A stretch of 48,084 nucleotides of DNA. It comes from Prevotella sp. (GTDB taxonomy: Bacteria; Bacteroidota; Bacteroidia; Bacteroidales; Bacteroidaceae). How positions within the stretch are numbered: position 1 is the first letter of the stretch; each line of letters starts with the position of its first letter. Under the pieces are notes generated by a model. The model ran no database searches, was not told the origin of the DNA, and saw only the letters and a list, made by a program, of their open reading frames with translations. The position numbers and the translations under genes are program-made. The DNA lies in contig JAFULM010000028.1 in the NCBI GenBank assembly GCA_017483185.1, positions 1 to 48,084 of the forward strand. Reading direction: 5' to 3'. Shown here piece after piece: positions 26,261-35,155 of this stretch.

Positions 26261-28213
26261 ATGAATTGCAAAAACAGAATGGTAGCCGCCGCATTCGCAG
26301 CGGCTATCCTGCCTCAAACCGTCATGTCACAGCAGACATTCAACGAGATGAGCTATTCCGTGGACGAAACCGTGTTTCGGCTTAATGCTCCTACGGCACA
26401 GAAGCAGAAGGTACAGGTGCGCATCTACGACGAAGGACAGGGCGGGAAGGCTGTCAGGACAGTCCGGATGAAGGCCGTGGGCGATGACCGTTGGGAGGCA
26501 ACGGTGAAAGGAAATCTGGACGGTAAGTTCTATACCTTCAACATCGGCAGGGGAGAATGTCCCGGCGTCTTTGCCAAGGCGGTGGGCGTCAACGGCCAGC
26601 GTGGTGCCATCATTGACATGAAGCAGACCGACCCTGAGGGCTGGGAGAACGACAGACGTCCGGAGGTGAAGAGTCCGGCCGACCTCGTGATTTACGAAAT
26701 GCACTGGCGCGATTTCTCCATCGACGCCTCTTCCGGCTTGCAGCATAAGGGAAAGTTCCTGTCCTTGACCGAGCCTAAGGCCATAGACCATTTGAAGACG
26801 TTGGGTGTCAACGCCATCCACATCCTGCCGTCCTTTGACTATGCGTCGGTTGACGAGAGCCGCTTGAACGTGCCGCAGTATAACTGGGGCTACGACCCGA
26901 AGAACTACAACGTGCCGGAGGGCAGCTATTCCACCGACCCATTTGCTCCCGCCGTGCGCATCAGGGAGTTCAAGCAGATGGTGCAGGCTTTGCATAAGGC
27001 TGGCATAAGGGTGATTCTCGACGTTGTCTACAACCATACTTTTGACATAAAGAACAGCAATTTCCAGCTCACATATCCCGATGTCTACTACCGGAAGACA
27101 GCCGACGGCAAGTATAGCGACGGTTCCGCATGCGGCAACGAGACCGCTTCGGAGCACCCGCTGATGCGCCGGTTCATGCTGGAGAGCGTGAAGTATTGGA
27201 TTGACGAATACCATATCGACGGTTTCCGCTTCGACCTGATGGGTATTCACGACATCGAGACGATGCAGCAGATACGTGCCGAAGTCAACCTCATAGACCC
27301 TACCATATATATATATGGTGAGGGATGGAGTGCCGGAACGTGCGCATATCCGCAGGAGAAGCTGGCCATGAAGGCCCAGACATACCGTCTGGACGGCATC
27401 GGTGCATTCAGTGATGACATGCGTGACGCTCTGCGCGGACCGTTCAACGACGACACGAAGGGTGCGTTTCTGGCCGGTATCGCTGGTGAGGAGGAGAGCT
27501 TGAAGTTCGGCATCGTGGGCGGCATATCCCATCCGCAGGTGGACATGACGAAGGTCAACTACGACAAGAAGCCTTGGACGGCCCAGCCGACACAACAGAT
27601 AAGCTACGTGAGCTGTCATGACGACATGTGTCTTGTCGATCGCCTGAAAGCCAGCGTGCCCGGTTTGCAGGACACCTCGAAGCCCGAATATCTGCGTATG
27701 GCGGAGCTGATACGGCTCGACCTGCTGGCTCAGACGGCTGTGTTCACGTCGCAGGGTGTTCCTTTCATCCTCAGTGGCGAGGAGATGCTCCGCGACAAGC
27801 AGGGTGTGCACAACAGCTACAATTCTCCCGACAGCATCAATCACCTCGACTGGAACAACCTGAAACGCTATCCGCAGGTGTTCGACTACTATAGCCGTCT
27901 CATCCGGTTGCGCAAGAACCATCCGGCTTTCCGTCTGGCCGATGCCGACAAGGTGTGCCGTCATCTGGAGTTCCTGCAGACGGAGGATTGTCTCGTGGCT
28001 TTCCAGCTGAAGGACTTGGAGGGCATAGACCCCTGCAAGCGCATCATTGTCGTGCTGAATGGCAACAAAGCCGTCAGAGCGGTCACTATTCCCGACGGCC
28101 GCTATACCATTGTCTGCAGCAATGCCGTCATCAATGAGGATGGCATGGGCATGGTGGAAGGCAACCGCGTGCAGGTGGATGCTCAGTCGGCGTTAATTCT
28201 TTTTGAGAAATGA
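26261..28213 (+). CDS. pulA: type I pullulanase, GH13 with CBM48-like domain
   Basis: Debranching enzyme cleaving alpha-1,6 links in pullulan, glycogen or amylopectin fragments. I chose the ATG at 26261 (650 aa), which gives a standard signal peptide (MNCKNRMVAAAFAAAILPQ through VMSQQ). An ATG at 26222 would add 13 polar residues in front. A CBM48-like domain (about 30-125) precedes the barrel, which has DLVIYEMHWRDFSID, VNAIHILPSFDYASVDE, the type I signature YNWGYDPKNYNVPEGSYSTDP, and VILDVVYNHTF. The catalytic triad is D325 in DGFRFDLMGIH, E354 in YIYGEGWSAG and D454 in YVSCHDDM. The signal peptide places it in the periplasm, next to GH97 and the SusA-type enzyme. Confidence 0.94.
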   Translation: MNCKNRMVAAAFAAAILPQTVMSQQTFNEMSYSVDETVFRLNAPTAQKQKVQVRIYDEGQGGKAVRTVRMKAVGDDRWEATVKGNLDGKFYTFNIGRGECPGVFAKAVGVNGQRGAIIDMKQTDPEGWENDRRPEVKSPADLVIYEMHWRDFSIDASSGLQHKGKFLSLTEPKAIDHLKTLGVNAIHILPSFDYASVDESRLNVPQYNWGYDPKNYNVPEGSYSTDPFAPAVRIREFKQMVQALHKAGIRVILDVVYNHTFDIKNSNFQLTYPDVYYRKTADGKYSDGSACGNETASEHPLMRRFMLESVKYWIDEYHIDGFRFDLMGIHDIETMQQIRAEVNLIDPTIYIYGEGWSAGTCAYPQEKLAMKAQTYRLDGIGAFSDDMRDALRGPFNDDTKGAFLAGIAGEEESLKFGIVGGISHPQVDMTKVNYDKKPWTAQPTQQISYVSCHDDMCLVDRLKASVPGLQDTSKPEYLRMAELIRLDLLAQTAVFTSQGVPFILSGEEMLRDKQGVHNSYNSPDSINHLDWNNLKRYPQVFDYYSRLIRLRKNHPAFRLADADKVCRHLEFLQTEDCLVAFQLKDLEGIDPCKRIIVVLNGNKAVRAVTIPDGRYTIVCSNAVINEDGMGMVEGNRVQVDAQSALILFEK

Positions 28214-28226
28214 GTTTTATATGGAG

Positions 28227-28349
28227 GTGTTGCGGAAGCGAACTGTAGGGACAAATTCTTGTATCTGTCCGCCTATAATGTATTGATAATCAATGGATGT
28301 TTGGCGGACAGATACAAGAATTTGTCCCTACAGTTCGCTTCTGCAACAC
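28227..28349. repeat. 47-bp inverted repeat between pulA and the SusA-type gene
   Basis: Arms 28227-28273 and 28303-28349 are complementary at 46 of 47 positions around a 29-nt AT-rich loop. In RNA this is a very stable hairpin between two genes on the same strand, so it could attenuate or protect the message. The GTAGGGACA part also occurs at the very start of the window (13-22, reverse orientation), suggesting a dispersed family. Confidence 0.8.
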
Positions 28350-28380
28350 TTTCTTTAGTAGTAACAATAAACAACCAATA

Positions 28381-30309
28381 ATGAGAAAACTAATAGTAAC
28401 CCTAACATTGCTTCTCGGTGTTATGAACATGAATGGAAGTATTAAGATTGACCGTATAGAACCTACAGACTGGTATGTAGGCATGAAAGACGCCACGTTG
28501 CAGCTGATGGTCTATGGCAAGGACGTCCGGGACATGGATGTCGACGTACAGTATCCGGGTGTCCGTGTCGACTCAATCGTGCGTCTGGAGTCACCCAATT
28601 ACCTGCTTGTCTATCTCAATCTGCAGGGAGCACAGGCCGGCGAGATGACCCTGAACTTCAAGCAGGGCAAGAAGACAAAGAAGGTGGCATATACCTTGAA
28701 GAACCGCGAGATGGACGGCGAGAAACGCATCGGATTCAGCAATGCCGACGTGCTCTACATGCTGATGCCCGACCGCTTTGCCAACGGCCGGACAGACAAT
28801 GACGCCTTCAAGACCATGCGTGACAAAGTATGTGACCGTCAGGCACCGAGTCTGCGTCATGGTGGCGACCTTGAAGGCATACGCCAGCATCTCGACTATT
28901 TCACTGAGCTGGGCGTGACGGCCCTGTGGTTCACGCCGGTGTTGGAGAACGACTCTCCCAACGATGGCAAGAACAGCACTTATCACGGTTATGCCACGAC
29001 TGACTACTACCGTGTTGACCCGCGTTTCGGCACCAACGAGGAGTATCGAGCACTCATCGCCGAAGCCCATGCCAAGGGCCTGAAGGTCGTGATGGACATG
29101 ATCTTCAACCATTGCGGTTTTGACCATCCGTGGATTGCCGACATGCCGTCGAAGGACTGGTTCAACACTCCGGAGTGGCTCTTACCCGAGAATCAGGGCG
29201 CAGAGCAGCAGAAGACGATAGGCACTATGGACGGAGCTGCAAAGGTGAATGACATGTATCTGCAGACCAGCTATAAACTGACGCCGGTGCTCGACCCATA
29301 CGCCAGCAAGGTGGACCTCCGCGAGACAGTCGACGGCTGGTTCGTTCCGACCATGCCCGACCTGAACCAGCGCAACCCGCACGTCATCCGGTATCTCATC
29401 CAGAACAGCGAATGGTGGATAGAGAGTGCGGGCATCGACGGCATACGTATGGATACCTATCCTTATGCCGACCGTGACGCGATGGCTCTGTGGATGAAGA
29501 CCCTCGACATGGAGTATCCCAACTTCAATACGGTGGGTGAGACATGGGTCACCGAACCGGCTTATACCGCCGCATGGCAGAAGGACTCCCGCCTGTCGGA
29601 GAAGAACAGCTACCTGAAGACAGTGATGGACTTCGCCTTCTTCGACCGTATCAATCAGGCAAAGAACGAGGTGACCGACGGCTGGTGGAACGGAATGAAC
29701 CGCATCTACAACGTGCTTTGCTACGATTATCTCTATCCCAATCCCAAGAGCGTGATGGCTTTTGTGGAGAACCATGACACCGACCGCTTCCTCGGAACGG
29801 GCAAGGACACCGTGGCTCTGAAGCAGGCGCTGGCACTCCTGCTCACCATCAACCGTACGCCGCAACTCTATTACGGCACGGAGGTGCTGATGAACGGAAC
29901 GAAGGCGGCGACAGACGGTGATGTGCGTAAGGACTTCCCCGGCGGTTGGGCCGGCGACAGCCGCAACTGTTTCACCGCAGAAGGCAGGACGCAGGCGGAG
30001 AACAACATGTTCAACTGGCTGAGCAAGCTGTTGCACTGGCGTCAGGGCAATAAGGTGATAACCGAAGGCAGTCAGGTGCAGTTCACTCCTCATAAGGGCG
30101 TTTATGTCATTGCCCGCCAGTATCAGGGCAGGAGCGTGATGACCGTCATCAACGGAACTAAAGAGCCGGCGCAACTGGAAGTCGTCCGCTATGCGGAAAT
30201 CATAGACGGCAAGGAGAAAGCCGTGGATGTCATCAGCGGCCGAACCGTCATGCTTGACAAGAATGTGAAGCTGCGTCCGCGTCAGACGCTCATACTTGAG
30301 ATTAAGTAA
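28381..30309 (+). CDS. susA: GH13 neopullulanase/cyclomaltodextrinase (SusA type)
   Basis: Periplasmic alpha-glucan hydrolase, expected to cut imported maltooligosaccharides, pullulan or cyclodextrins to di- and trisaccharides. The ATG at 28381 gives 642 aa with a signal peptide (RKLIVTLTLLLGVMNMNGS). The in-frame upstream start at 28297 lies inside the inverted repeat and is rejected. An N-terminal immunoglobulin-like domain (about 20-110, KIDRIEPTDWYVGMKDATLQLMVYGKDV) precedes the barrel with VLYMLMPDRFANGRTDND, VMDMIFNHCGFDH, D358 in DGIRMDTYPYADRD, E387 in NTVGETWVTEPAY and D466 in FVENHDTDRF. A short beta-rich C-terminal domain closes the protein. It is the last gene of the plus-strand starch unit. 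Confidence 0.94.
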   Translation: MRKLIVTLTLLLGVMNMNGSIKIDRIEPTDWYVGMKDATLQLMVYGKDVRDMDVDVQYPGVRVDSIVRLESPNYLLVYLNLQGAQAGEMTLNFKQGKKTKKVAYTLKNREMDGEKRIGFSNADVLYMLMPDRFANGRTDNDAFKTMRDKVCDRQAPSLRHGGDLEGIRQHLDYFTELGVTALWFTPVLENDSPNDGKNSTYHGYATTDYYRVDPRFGTNEEYRALIAEAHAKGLKVVMDMIFNHCGFDHPWIADMPSKDWFNTPEWLLPENQGAEQQKTIGTMDGAAKVNDMYLQTSYKLTPVLDPYASKVDLRETVDGWFVPTMPDLNQRNPHVIRYLIQNSEWWIESAGIDGIRMDTYPYADRDAMALWMKTLDMEYPNFNTVGETWVTEPAYTAAWQKDSRLSEKNSYLKTVMDFAFFDRINQAKNEVTDGWWNGMNRIYNVLCYDYLYPNPKSVMAFVENHDTDRFLGTGKDTVALKQALALLLTINRTPQLYYGTEVLMNGTKAATDGDVRKDFPGGWAGDSRNCFTAEGRTQAENNMFNWLSKLLHWRQGNKVITEGSQVQFTPHKGVYVIARQYQGRSVMTVINGTKEPAQLEVVRYAEIIDGKEKAVDVISGRTVMLDKNVKLRPRQTLILEIK

Positions 30310-30314
30310 GAGGC

Positions 30315-30458
30315 AAGAAGTCCTTAATCAAGTAATAGACAAGAAGAGAAAGAGAGAGAAGAGGTTTGATTACCGCGCAAGCCCAAGGCCTTTATGTCGG
30401 TAATCAAACCTCTTCTCTCTCTTTCTCTTCTTGTCTATTACTTGATTAAGGACTTCTT
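30315..30458. repeat. very long near-perfect hairpin between susA and rhaT
   Basis: Arms of about 61 bp (30315-30375 and about 30398-30458) enclose a 22-nt loop. They are rich in GA/CT (AAGAAGAGAAAGAGAGAGAA in one arm) and end in GATTACCG. It begins 6 bp after the susA stop and ends at the stop of rhaT on the other strand, so it can serve as a bidirectional terminator. It is far longer than terminators need to be. Confidence 0.85.
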
Positions 30459-30460
30459 AC

Positions 30461-31495
30461 TTAAACAAGTTGCGGCAGGAATGAGGATATGATCAGCACG
30501 ATGATGCCCACGATGAGCACGGCGATGGTCTTCTGCGAACAGCCCTTCCACTCTTTGAGAATGATGCCCCAAACGTTGGAGAACACCACGTTGAGCGCCA
30601 TGAGGATGCAGAACGCGAGTGTCATCAGTGTCGGTGACTCGGTGAGGAAGCCCTTGCCGAGCGACAGACCGAAGAACTGGCTGTACCACAGTGCACCGGC
30701 CAAGGCGCAGAACACCACGTTGTTCAGCCAGACATTGCCCTTCTTGTAGTCACCCCACGTGCCGTTCTTGCTGTTCTGATAGAAGCAGTAGATAGCGTTG
30801 GTGACAAATCCGCCCAGCGTGACGAGGAGCGTTGCGGGCAGCGTCTTGTACATATCGGGCGTCAAGTCGCCGAAGTTGATTTCCTTTCCGAACTCCAGAC
30901 CGACATTGAAGCAGCCGCTCATGAAGCCGGCGAGCAGGGCGATGGCCAGACCTTTCGGGAAGTTGAAGTCCTTGACGGCGGCTTTCTTCTCTTCCTCAGA
31001 CAGCGAAGCGGCCTTCATAGAGCCGGCCACGCCGATGATGGCGATGCCTGCGAGTGTCACGACAACGCCGAGAATGACGGCAAATGTCAGCGACTCAAGG
31101 GCGTTGAGCTCGGGGAAGAAGATATTGAGCAGCACGGGGCCCATGATGGTTCCCAATCCGGCGCATGTTCCGAGGGCAATCGACTGGCCCAAGGCAACGC
31201 CGAGATAGCGCATCGACAGACCGAAAGTGAGGCCGCCGACACCCCAGAGGACACCGAAGAGGATGGTCATCCAGAGGTTGAACGAGTTTGTCATTGAGAA
31301 CAGTTCACACAGGCTGTGACCTTCCGGTACGGCCAGCATAGCGCCGAGCAGCGGCAGAATGAGCCATGCGAAGACACCCTGAACGATCCAGTAGCTTTCC
31401 CACGACCAATCCTTGATCTTGTTGATTGGCACGTAGCAGCTTGACTGACAGAAGGCGCCGATGGCGATGATGATAAGTCCGATGATTATTTCCAT
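30461..31495 (-). CDS. rhaT: L-rhamnose:H+ symporter RhaT
   Basis: Inner-membrane L-rhamnose transporter of the drug/metabolite superfamily, 344 aa with about ten hydrophobic segments. Family landmarks are the N-terminal IIIAIGAFCQSSCYVPINKIKDWSWESYWIVQG, LWGVGGLTFGLSMRYLGVALGQSIALGTCAGLGTIMGP and the C-terminal NVVFSNVWGIILKEWKGCSQKT. The order rhaB-rhaI-rhaT on the minus strand makes this the last gene of the rhamnose unit. It lies 126 bp after rhaI, with an inverted repeat in the gap that could lower its expression. Confidence 0.95.
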   Translation of the reverse strand: MEIIIGLIIIAIGAFCQSSCYVPINKIKDWSWESYWIVQGVFAWLILPLLGAMLAVPEGHSLCELFSMTNSFNLWMTILFGVLWGVGGLTFGLSMRYLGVALGQSIALGTCAGLGTIMGPVLLNIFFPELNALESLTFAVILGVVVTLAGIAIIGVAGSMKAASLSEEEKKAAVKDFNFPKGLAIALLAGFMSGCFNVGLEFGKEINFGDLTPDMYKTLPATLLVTLGGFVTNAIYCFYQNSKNGTWGDYKKGNVWLNNVVFCALAGALWYSQFFGLSLGKGFLTESPTLMTLAFCILMALNVVFSNVWGIILKEWKGCSQKTIAVLIVGIIVLIISSFLPQLV

Positions 31496-31509
31496 ATTCT
31501 ATAAAAGTG

Positions 31510-31609
31510 AAGAGTGAAGAATGAAGAGTGAAGAATTTGCTGCCGCACAGACCACTGTCCATAAACGCAGCAGCGGCAGCAAATCCGTCACTCTTTACTC
31601 TTCACTCTT
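31510..31609. repeat. 37-bp inverted repeat between rhaI and rhaT
   Basis: Arms 31510-31546 and 31573-31609 pair imperfectly: GAAGAGTGAAGAAT-rich outer parts and a perfect TTTGCTGCCGC inner part. It forms an intercistronic hairpin. GAAGAATGAAGAGTGAAAAC also appears in reverse at 33035-33056 before rhaI, indicating the same repeat stock. Confidence 0.65.
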
Positions 31610-31621
31610 GATTAATGATTA

Positions 31622-32878
31622 TTATGCTCTCTTTGAAGTTACGTCAGCCTCATATTTCTCAACGGCGCCGATGAACTCTTCGCCTACGGGCACGTTGTTG
31701 CGTACGCAGAACTCGTCGTAAACAGCGTTCCAAGGCAGGTTCTTGCACTCCTCGAGCAGTGCCAGACGCTGGAACTTCTTGTCGTCCAGCTCATACTGAC
31801 GCAGTGTTGCCAGCGGTTCGAGCAGGGCGCGGAGCATGCACTTCTGAGCAGCGCGGCTACCGATGACGTAGGCACCGATGCGGTTGAGCGTTCCGTCGAA
31901 GTAGTCGAGACCGTAGTGAACACGGTCGAGAGCGCCGGCGCGAACGATTTCGCTGAACAGATCCTGTGTCGGGTCGTCCATGATGGTAACGTGGTCTGAG
32001 TCCCAGCGAACCGGGCGAGAAACGTGGAGCATCAGCTCGGGCACGAAGAGCAGCATGGCCGAAACCTTGTCGGCAACGCTCTCTGTCGGGTGGAAGTGAC
32101 CGGTGTCGAGAGTGATCATCATGTTGTTCTTGGCGGCGTAAGAGGTGTAGAAGTCGTTTGAACCAACGGTGTAGCTCTCCAGACCGATACCGAACACCTT
32201 AGACTCGACGCAGTCCTTCATGTTGTCATACTTCTGAGCGAAGATCTGATCGAGAGAATCCTTCAGCAGTTCGCGGTACATCAGACGGTTGACGGTGAGG
32301 TCCTTGCTTCCGTCATGCACCCATGTGTTCATGATACAGGGGTCGCCCTGAGCCTTACCGATGGCCTCAGAGATGGCGCGGCAGCGCTTTGAGTGCTCGA
32401 TCCAGAAGTCGCGGATGCCCTTGTCGGGGTTAGCGAGGCTGAGATCGCCGCTCTTCGGGTGAGAGAACGAGGTAGAGTTGAAGTCGAGCAGAGTGTTGTT
32501 TGCCTTACCCCAGTCGATCCAGCTCTGGAAGTGTGTGACGTCGCACTGGTCGCGGTCAACATATTTGCCGCCGAAGTCACCGTAGATCTCGTGGAGGTTC
32601 AGACGGTGAGTACCGGGGATGAGTGACTTTGCGTAGAGAATGTCAGCGCGCAACTCGTCGATGTTGCGGGCCTTGCCGGGATAGTTGCCGTTGACCTGAA
32701 TACCTCCGGTCAGTGAGCCGCCCTGGTTCTCGAAACCTGCCACGTCGTCAGCCTGCCAGCAGTGCATGCTGAGGTGGAAGTTCTGCATCTGTTCCAATAC
32801 CTTTTCTGTGTCAACTCCGATGGCAGCGTAGCGCTCTTTGGCTACTTCGTATGCCTTTTTTACCAATTCTTCTTTCAT
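31622..32878 (-). CDS. rhaA: L-rhamnose isomerase
   Basis: Converts L-rhamnose to L-rhamnulose; Mn2+/Zn2+-dependent, cytoplasmic, called rhaI in B. thetaiotaomicron. The ATG at 32878 gives 418 aa, the normal family length; upstream in-frame codons run through a non-coding repeat. Diagnostic segments are MHCWQADDVAGFENQGGSLTGGIQVNGNYPGKARN near the N terminus, LNLHEIYGDFGG, LDFNSTSFSHPKSGDLSLANPDKGIRDFWI, ITLDTGHFHPTESVADK with metal-binding residues, and HVSRPVRWDSDHV. It lies between rhaB and rhaT. Confidence 0.97.
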   Translation of the reverse strand: MKEELVKKAYEVAKERYAAIGVDTEKVLEQMQNFHLSMHCWQADDVAGFENQGGSLTGGIQVNGNYPGKARNIDELRADILYAKSLIPGTHRLNLHEIYGDFGGKYVDRDQCDVTHFQSWIDWGKANNTLLDFNSTSFSHPKSGDLSLANPDKGIRDFWIEHSKRCRAISEAIGKAQGDPCIMNTWVHDGSKDLTVNRLMYRELLKDSLDQIFAQKYDNMKDCVESKVFGIGLESYTVGSNDFYTSYAAKNNMMITLDTGHFHPTESVADKVSAMLLFVPELMLHVSRPVRWDSDHVTIMDDPTQDLFSEIVRAGALDRVHYGLDYFDGTLNRIGAYVIGSRAAQKCMLRALLEPLATLRQYELDDKKFQRLALLEECKNLPWNAVYDEFCVRNNVPVGEEFIGAVEKYEADVTSKRA

Positions 32879-33097
32879 TTTGTTTTTTAGGTTTTTATTG
32901 TTAGTTTGTTGATTAATTATCAGCCTCACCCCCAACCCCTCCCCAAAAGGGAGGGGAGAGTGGTATGCTTTCGTGGAAAGAATGGGAATCACTTTGAGCT
33001 GCGGTAGCAAATTACTCGCTACGCTCTCATCAACACGTTTTCACTCTTCATTCTTCCCTTTAAGTCCCCCTTGGGGATGCAAGGGGGCTTTCATTCT
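32879..33097. repeat. repeat-rich spacer between rhaB and rhaI
   Basis: This 219-bp spacer has a short inverted repeat CCCCTCCCCAAAAGGGAGGGG (about 32936-32957), related to the CCCCTCC/GGAGGGG repeats at 46685-46818 and 47991. It also has a GAAGAATGAAGAGTGAAAAC-type tract and, just after the rhaB stop, a stem AAGTCCCCCTT/AAGGGGGCTT (33062-33090). I see no gene here. The stem may partly terminate after rhaB. Confidence 0.5.
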
Positions 33098-34582
33098 TTA
33101 CTTCTTTTTCTCCACGATTTCGAGGAAGCGCTCGTAGGCCTTGTCCCATGTCTCGGTGTCTTTGGGTGTAAACCGTTTCAGTTCGAGACTGGCGGCGATG
33201 ATGCGGCGCATCTCCCAGATGTCGCTGACGTCGCCGGATGCTTTAGCCTGAAGCATGATGTTTCCGATGGCCGTTCCTTCCTGCGGTCCGGCGAGCACTT
33301 CGACACCGAGAGCGTCGGCCGTGAACTGGTTGAGGTAGTTGTTGAGCGAGCCGCCTCCGATGATGTGTAGCACGTCGAGCGGGAATGAGGCCATCTCCTT
33401 CAGATAGCCGAACACCTGACGGTAGCGCAGGGCAAGCGAGTCGAAGATGCAGCGGCATATCTCGGCATATCCTTCAGGCACGTGCTGGCCGGTCTCGCGG
33501 CAGTATGTCTGTATGGCGTCGACCATCGACGACGGGTTGGCGAACATCGTGTCGTCCGGATTGATGATGCTCCGGAAGGCGGGCTGCTTCATGGCTTCGG
33601 CCTGCAGTTCGGCGTGAGACTTCGGCGCGTCGGTCCACTCCTTGCGGCAACGCTCGTAGAGCCACATGCCGCAAATGTTCTTCAGGAAGCGTGTCGTGCC
33701 TTCGATGCCGCCCTCGTTGGTGAAGTTGCGTTCGTAGCTGAGGTCGTTGATGATGGCGTCCTTGGTCTCGATGCCCATCAGACTCCACGTGCCGCTGCTC
33801 AGGTAGGCGAACTTCTCGTCCTTGGCCGGAACGGCTGCGACGGCGCTGCCCGTGTCGTGGCCGGCAACGGCGATGACGGGCACGGCGCCCAGTCCGGTCA
33901 TCTTCTGGACCTCTTCCGTCAGCGTGCCGATTTCTACGGCCGGATTGACCATCTGGCCGAAGTTGTCGCGGCTCAGGCCGACGCTCTCCAAGAGACGTTC
34001 GTCAAGCTGCTTGGTCTTCGGATCGAGCATCTGGCTGGTCGAGGCGATTGTATATTCGCAGACCATCTTGCCCGTGAGCATGTAGCTCAGTGCGTCGGGC
34101 ACGAAGAGTATCTTCTCCGCGTTCTCCAGGGCTGTGTTGCCGGCGCGGCGCATGGCGTAGAGCTGGAAGAGCGAATTGAAGTTCATGAACTGGATACCGG
34201 TGGTGTCGTAGACGGTCTTTTTGTCGACGGCCTTGTCAAAATACTCCTCCATCATGCCGAACGTGTGGGGGTCGCGGTAGGCCAGCGGATTGCGCAGCAG
34301 CGCACCGTCCTTGCCGACGCAGACGAAGTCGACGCCCCATGTGTCGATACCGATCGAGCAGATGGGGAGCTGACGCTGAGCGGCGAGTTTGAGACCCTTG
34401 ATGATCTCATTATATAATGCGTAGATGTCCCAGTAGAAATGTCCTCCGGTCTCGATGAGATTGTTGTCGAAACGGGTCAGTTCTTCCAGAGAGAAGCGTC
34501 CGTCACCGAGTGTGCCGATGATTGTGCGGCCGCTTGTGGCGCCGAGATCCACGGCAAAAAAGTATTTCTTGTTATTTTCCAT
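33098..34582 (-). CDS. rhaB: rhamnulokinase
   Basis: ATP-dependent kinase making L-rhamnulose 1-phosphate, the substrate of RhaD. The 494-aa FGGY-family protein has the N-terminal phosphate motif FFAVDLGATSGRTIIGTL and the sugar-binding IGIDTWGVDFVCVGKDGALLRNPLAYRDPHTFGMME. It also has VIAVAGHDTGSAVAAVPA and the C-terminal ATP-binding IIGGGSLNNYLNQFTADALGVEVLAGPQEGTAIGNIMLQ. It is the first gene of the rhamnose unit, with a -7 box about 50 bp before the ATG. Confidence 0.97.
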   Translation of the reverse strand: MENNKKYFFAVDLGATSGRTIIGTLGDGRFSLEELTRFDNNLIETGGHFYWDIYALYNEIIKGLKLAAQRQLPICSIGIDTWGVDFVCVGKDGALLRNPLAYRDPHTFGMMEEYFDKAVDKKTVYDTTGIQFMNFNSLFQLYAMRRAGNTALENAEKILFVPDALSYMLTGKMVCEYTIASTSQMLDPKTKQLDERLLESVGLSRDNFGQMVNPAVEIGTLTEEVQKMTGLGAVPVIAVAGHDTGSAVAAVPAKDEKFAYLSSGTWSLMGIETKDAIINDLSYERNFTNEGGIEGTTRFLKNICGMWLYERCRKEWTDAPKSHAELQAEAMKQPAFRSIINPDDTMFANPSSMVDAIQTYCRETGQHVPEGYAEICRCIFDSLALRYRQVFGYLKEMASFPLDVLHIIGGGSLNNYLNQFTADALGVEVLAGPQEGTAIGNIMLQAKASGDVSDIWEMRRIIAASLELKRFTPKDTETWDKAYERFLEIVEKKK

Positions 34583-34629
34583 TATGATTTGTTTTTGTTA
34601 GCAGTGTTTGTATTTAGAGATTACACTTG

Positions 34630-34637
34630 CAAAGATA
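34630..34637 (-). promoter_or_regulatory. rhaB: rhaB promoter -7 box
   Basis: CAAAGATA (minus strand TATCTTTG) lies 48 bp before the rhaB ATG. No TTTG at -33 is visible, consistent with the activator-dependent rhamnose control known in B. thetaiotaomicron. Confidence 0.6.
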
Positions 34638-34742
34638 GCATTTTATTATTAATCTGCGGCATGATTATTTGATTTTTCAGCTAAAAGTTTTGTTTCGGCC
34701 GCTCTTGCGTCCCGCCGCCCGGTCAGAGAGTGCTTCCGGTGA

Positions 34743-35155
34743 GGCCGTAAGGCCTCCGCGACATTCCCGTAAGGCCCTCCCGGGTGATGGGCGTGTCAAG
34801 AAAATTCTGAATTTCGGCCCTTTCGGTTTTTCAAAGTTTGTTTCGCCATTTTCCGATTTCGGCCCCGTTTTTTCGCCGAAAAATTGCCGCGGTTTTGCCG
34901 TAAGGCCCTCCCGGGATCGCAACGGGGCCCTCGTTGCATTGCAACAAGCACGCCGTTGGAAGCCAACGGCCATGCCATTGCAACCCCGGGAGGGCCTTAC
35001 GGCAAAGATTTTCGGACGAAAACGAGCCTAAAAAGTTGCACACTTGAGCGTGTGTGTTGCTTAGCTTGTTGACAGTCAGTCGGTTAAAGTTGCACGCTCA
35101 AAACTCGAAAATTTGAAAATAAAAATCCCGCGGCCCTGAATTTGCGAGTTTTGCG
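34743..35155. repeat. GC-rich composite palindromic intergenic element, copy B
   Basis: Core arms TGCCGTAAGGCCCTCCCGGG (34896-34915) and its exact complement (34985-35004), 20 bp each, enclose GCAACGGGGCC, GTTGCATTGCAACAAGCACGCC and related motifs. An extra half-copy with CCGTAAGGCCCTCCCGGG lies at 34767-34784. The flank at 35125-35155 has CCGCGGCCCTGA followed by TTTGCGAGTTTTGCG. The first is shared with copy A, the second with copy C. It fills the gap between divergent rhaB and nhaD. No gene is supported between 34640 and 35580. Confidence 0.75.

Noticed and set aside
26327-27964. 545-codon open frame antisense to pullulanase
   Set aside because: The sense strand encodes a complete GH13 protein with all catalytic residues; the antisense product is His/Val/Leu-rich without recognisable motifs.
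28297-28380. Upstream in-frame start for the SusA-type protein
   Set aside because: The extra 28 residues are translated from the right arm of the inverted repeat; the ATG at 28381 begins a proper signal peptide.
32879-33010. N-terminal extension of rhamnose isomerase
   Set aside because: The added 44 residues come from a repeat-rich spacer; known isomerases begin at the Met encoded at 32876-32878.
33482-34417. 311-codon open frame antisense to rhaB
   Set aside because: rhaB is intact on the other strand with all family motifs; the antisense frame has no support.
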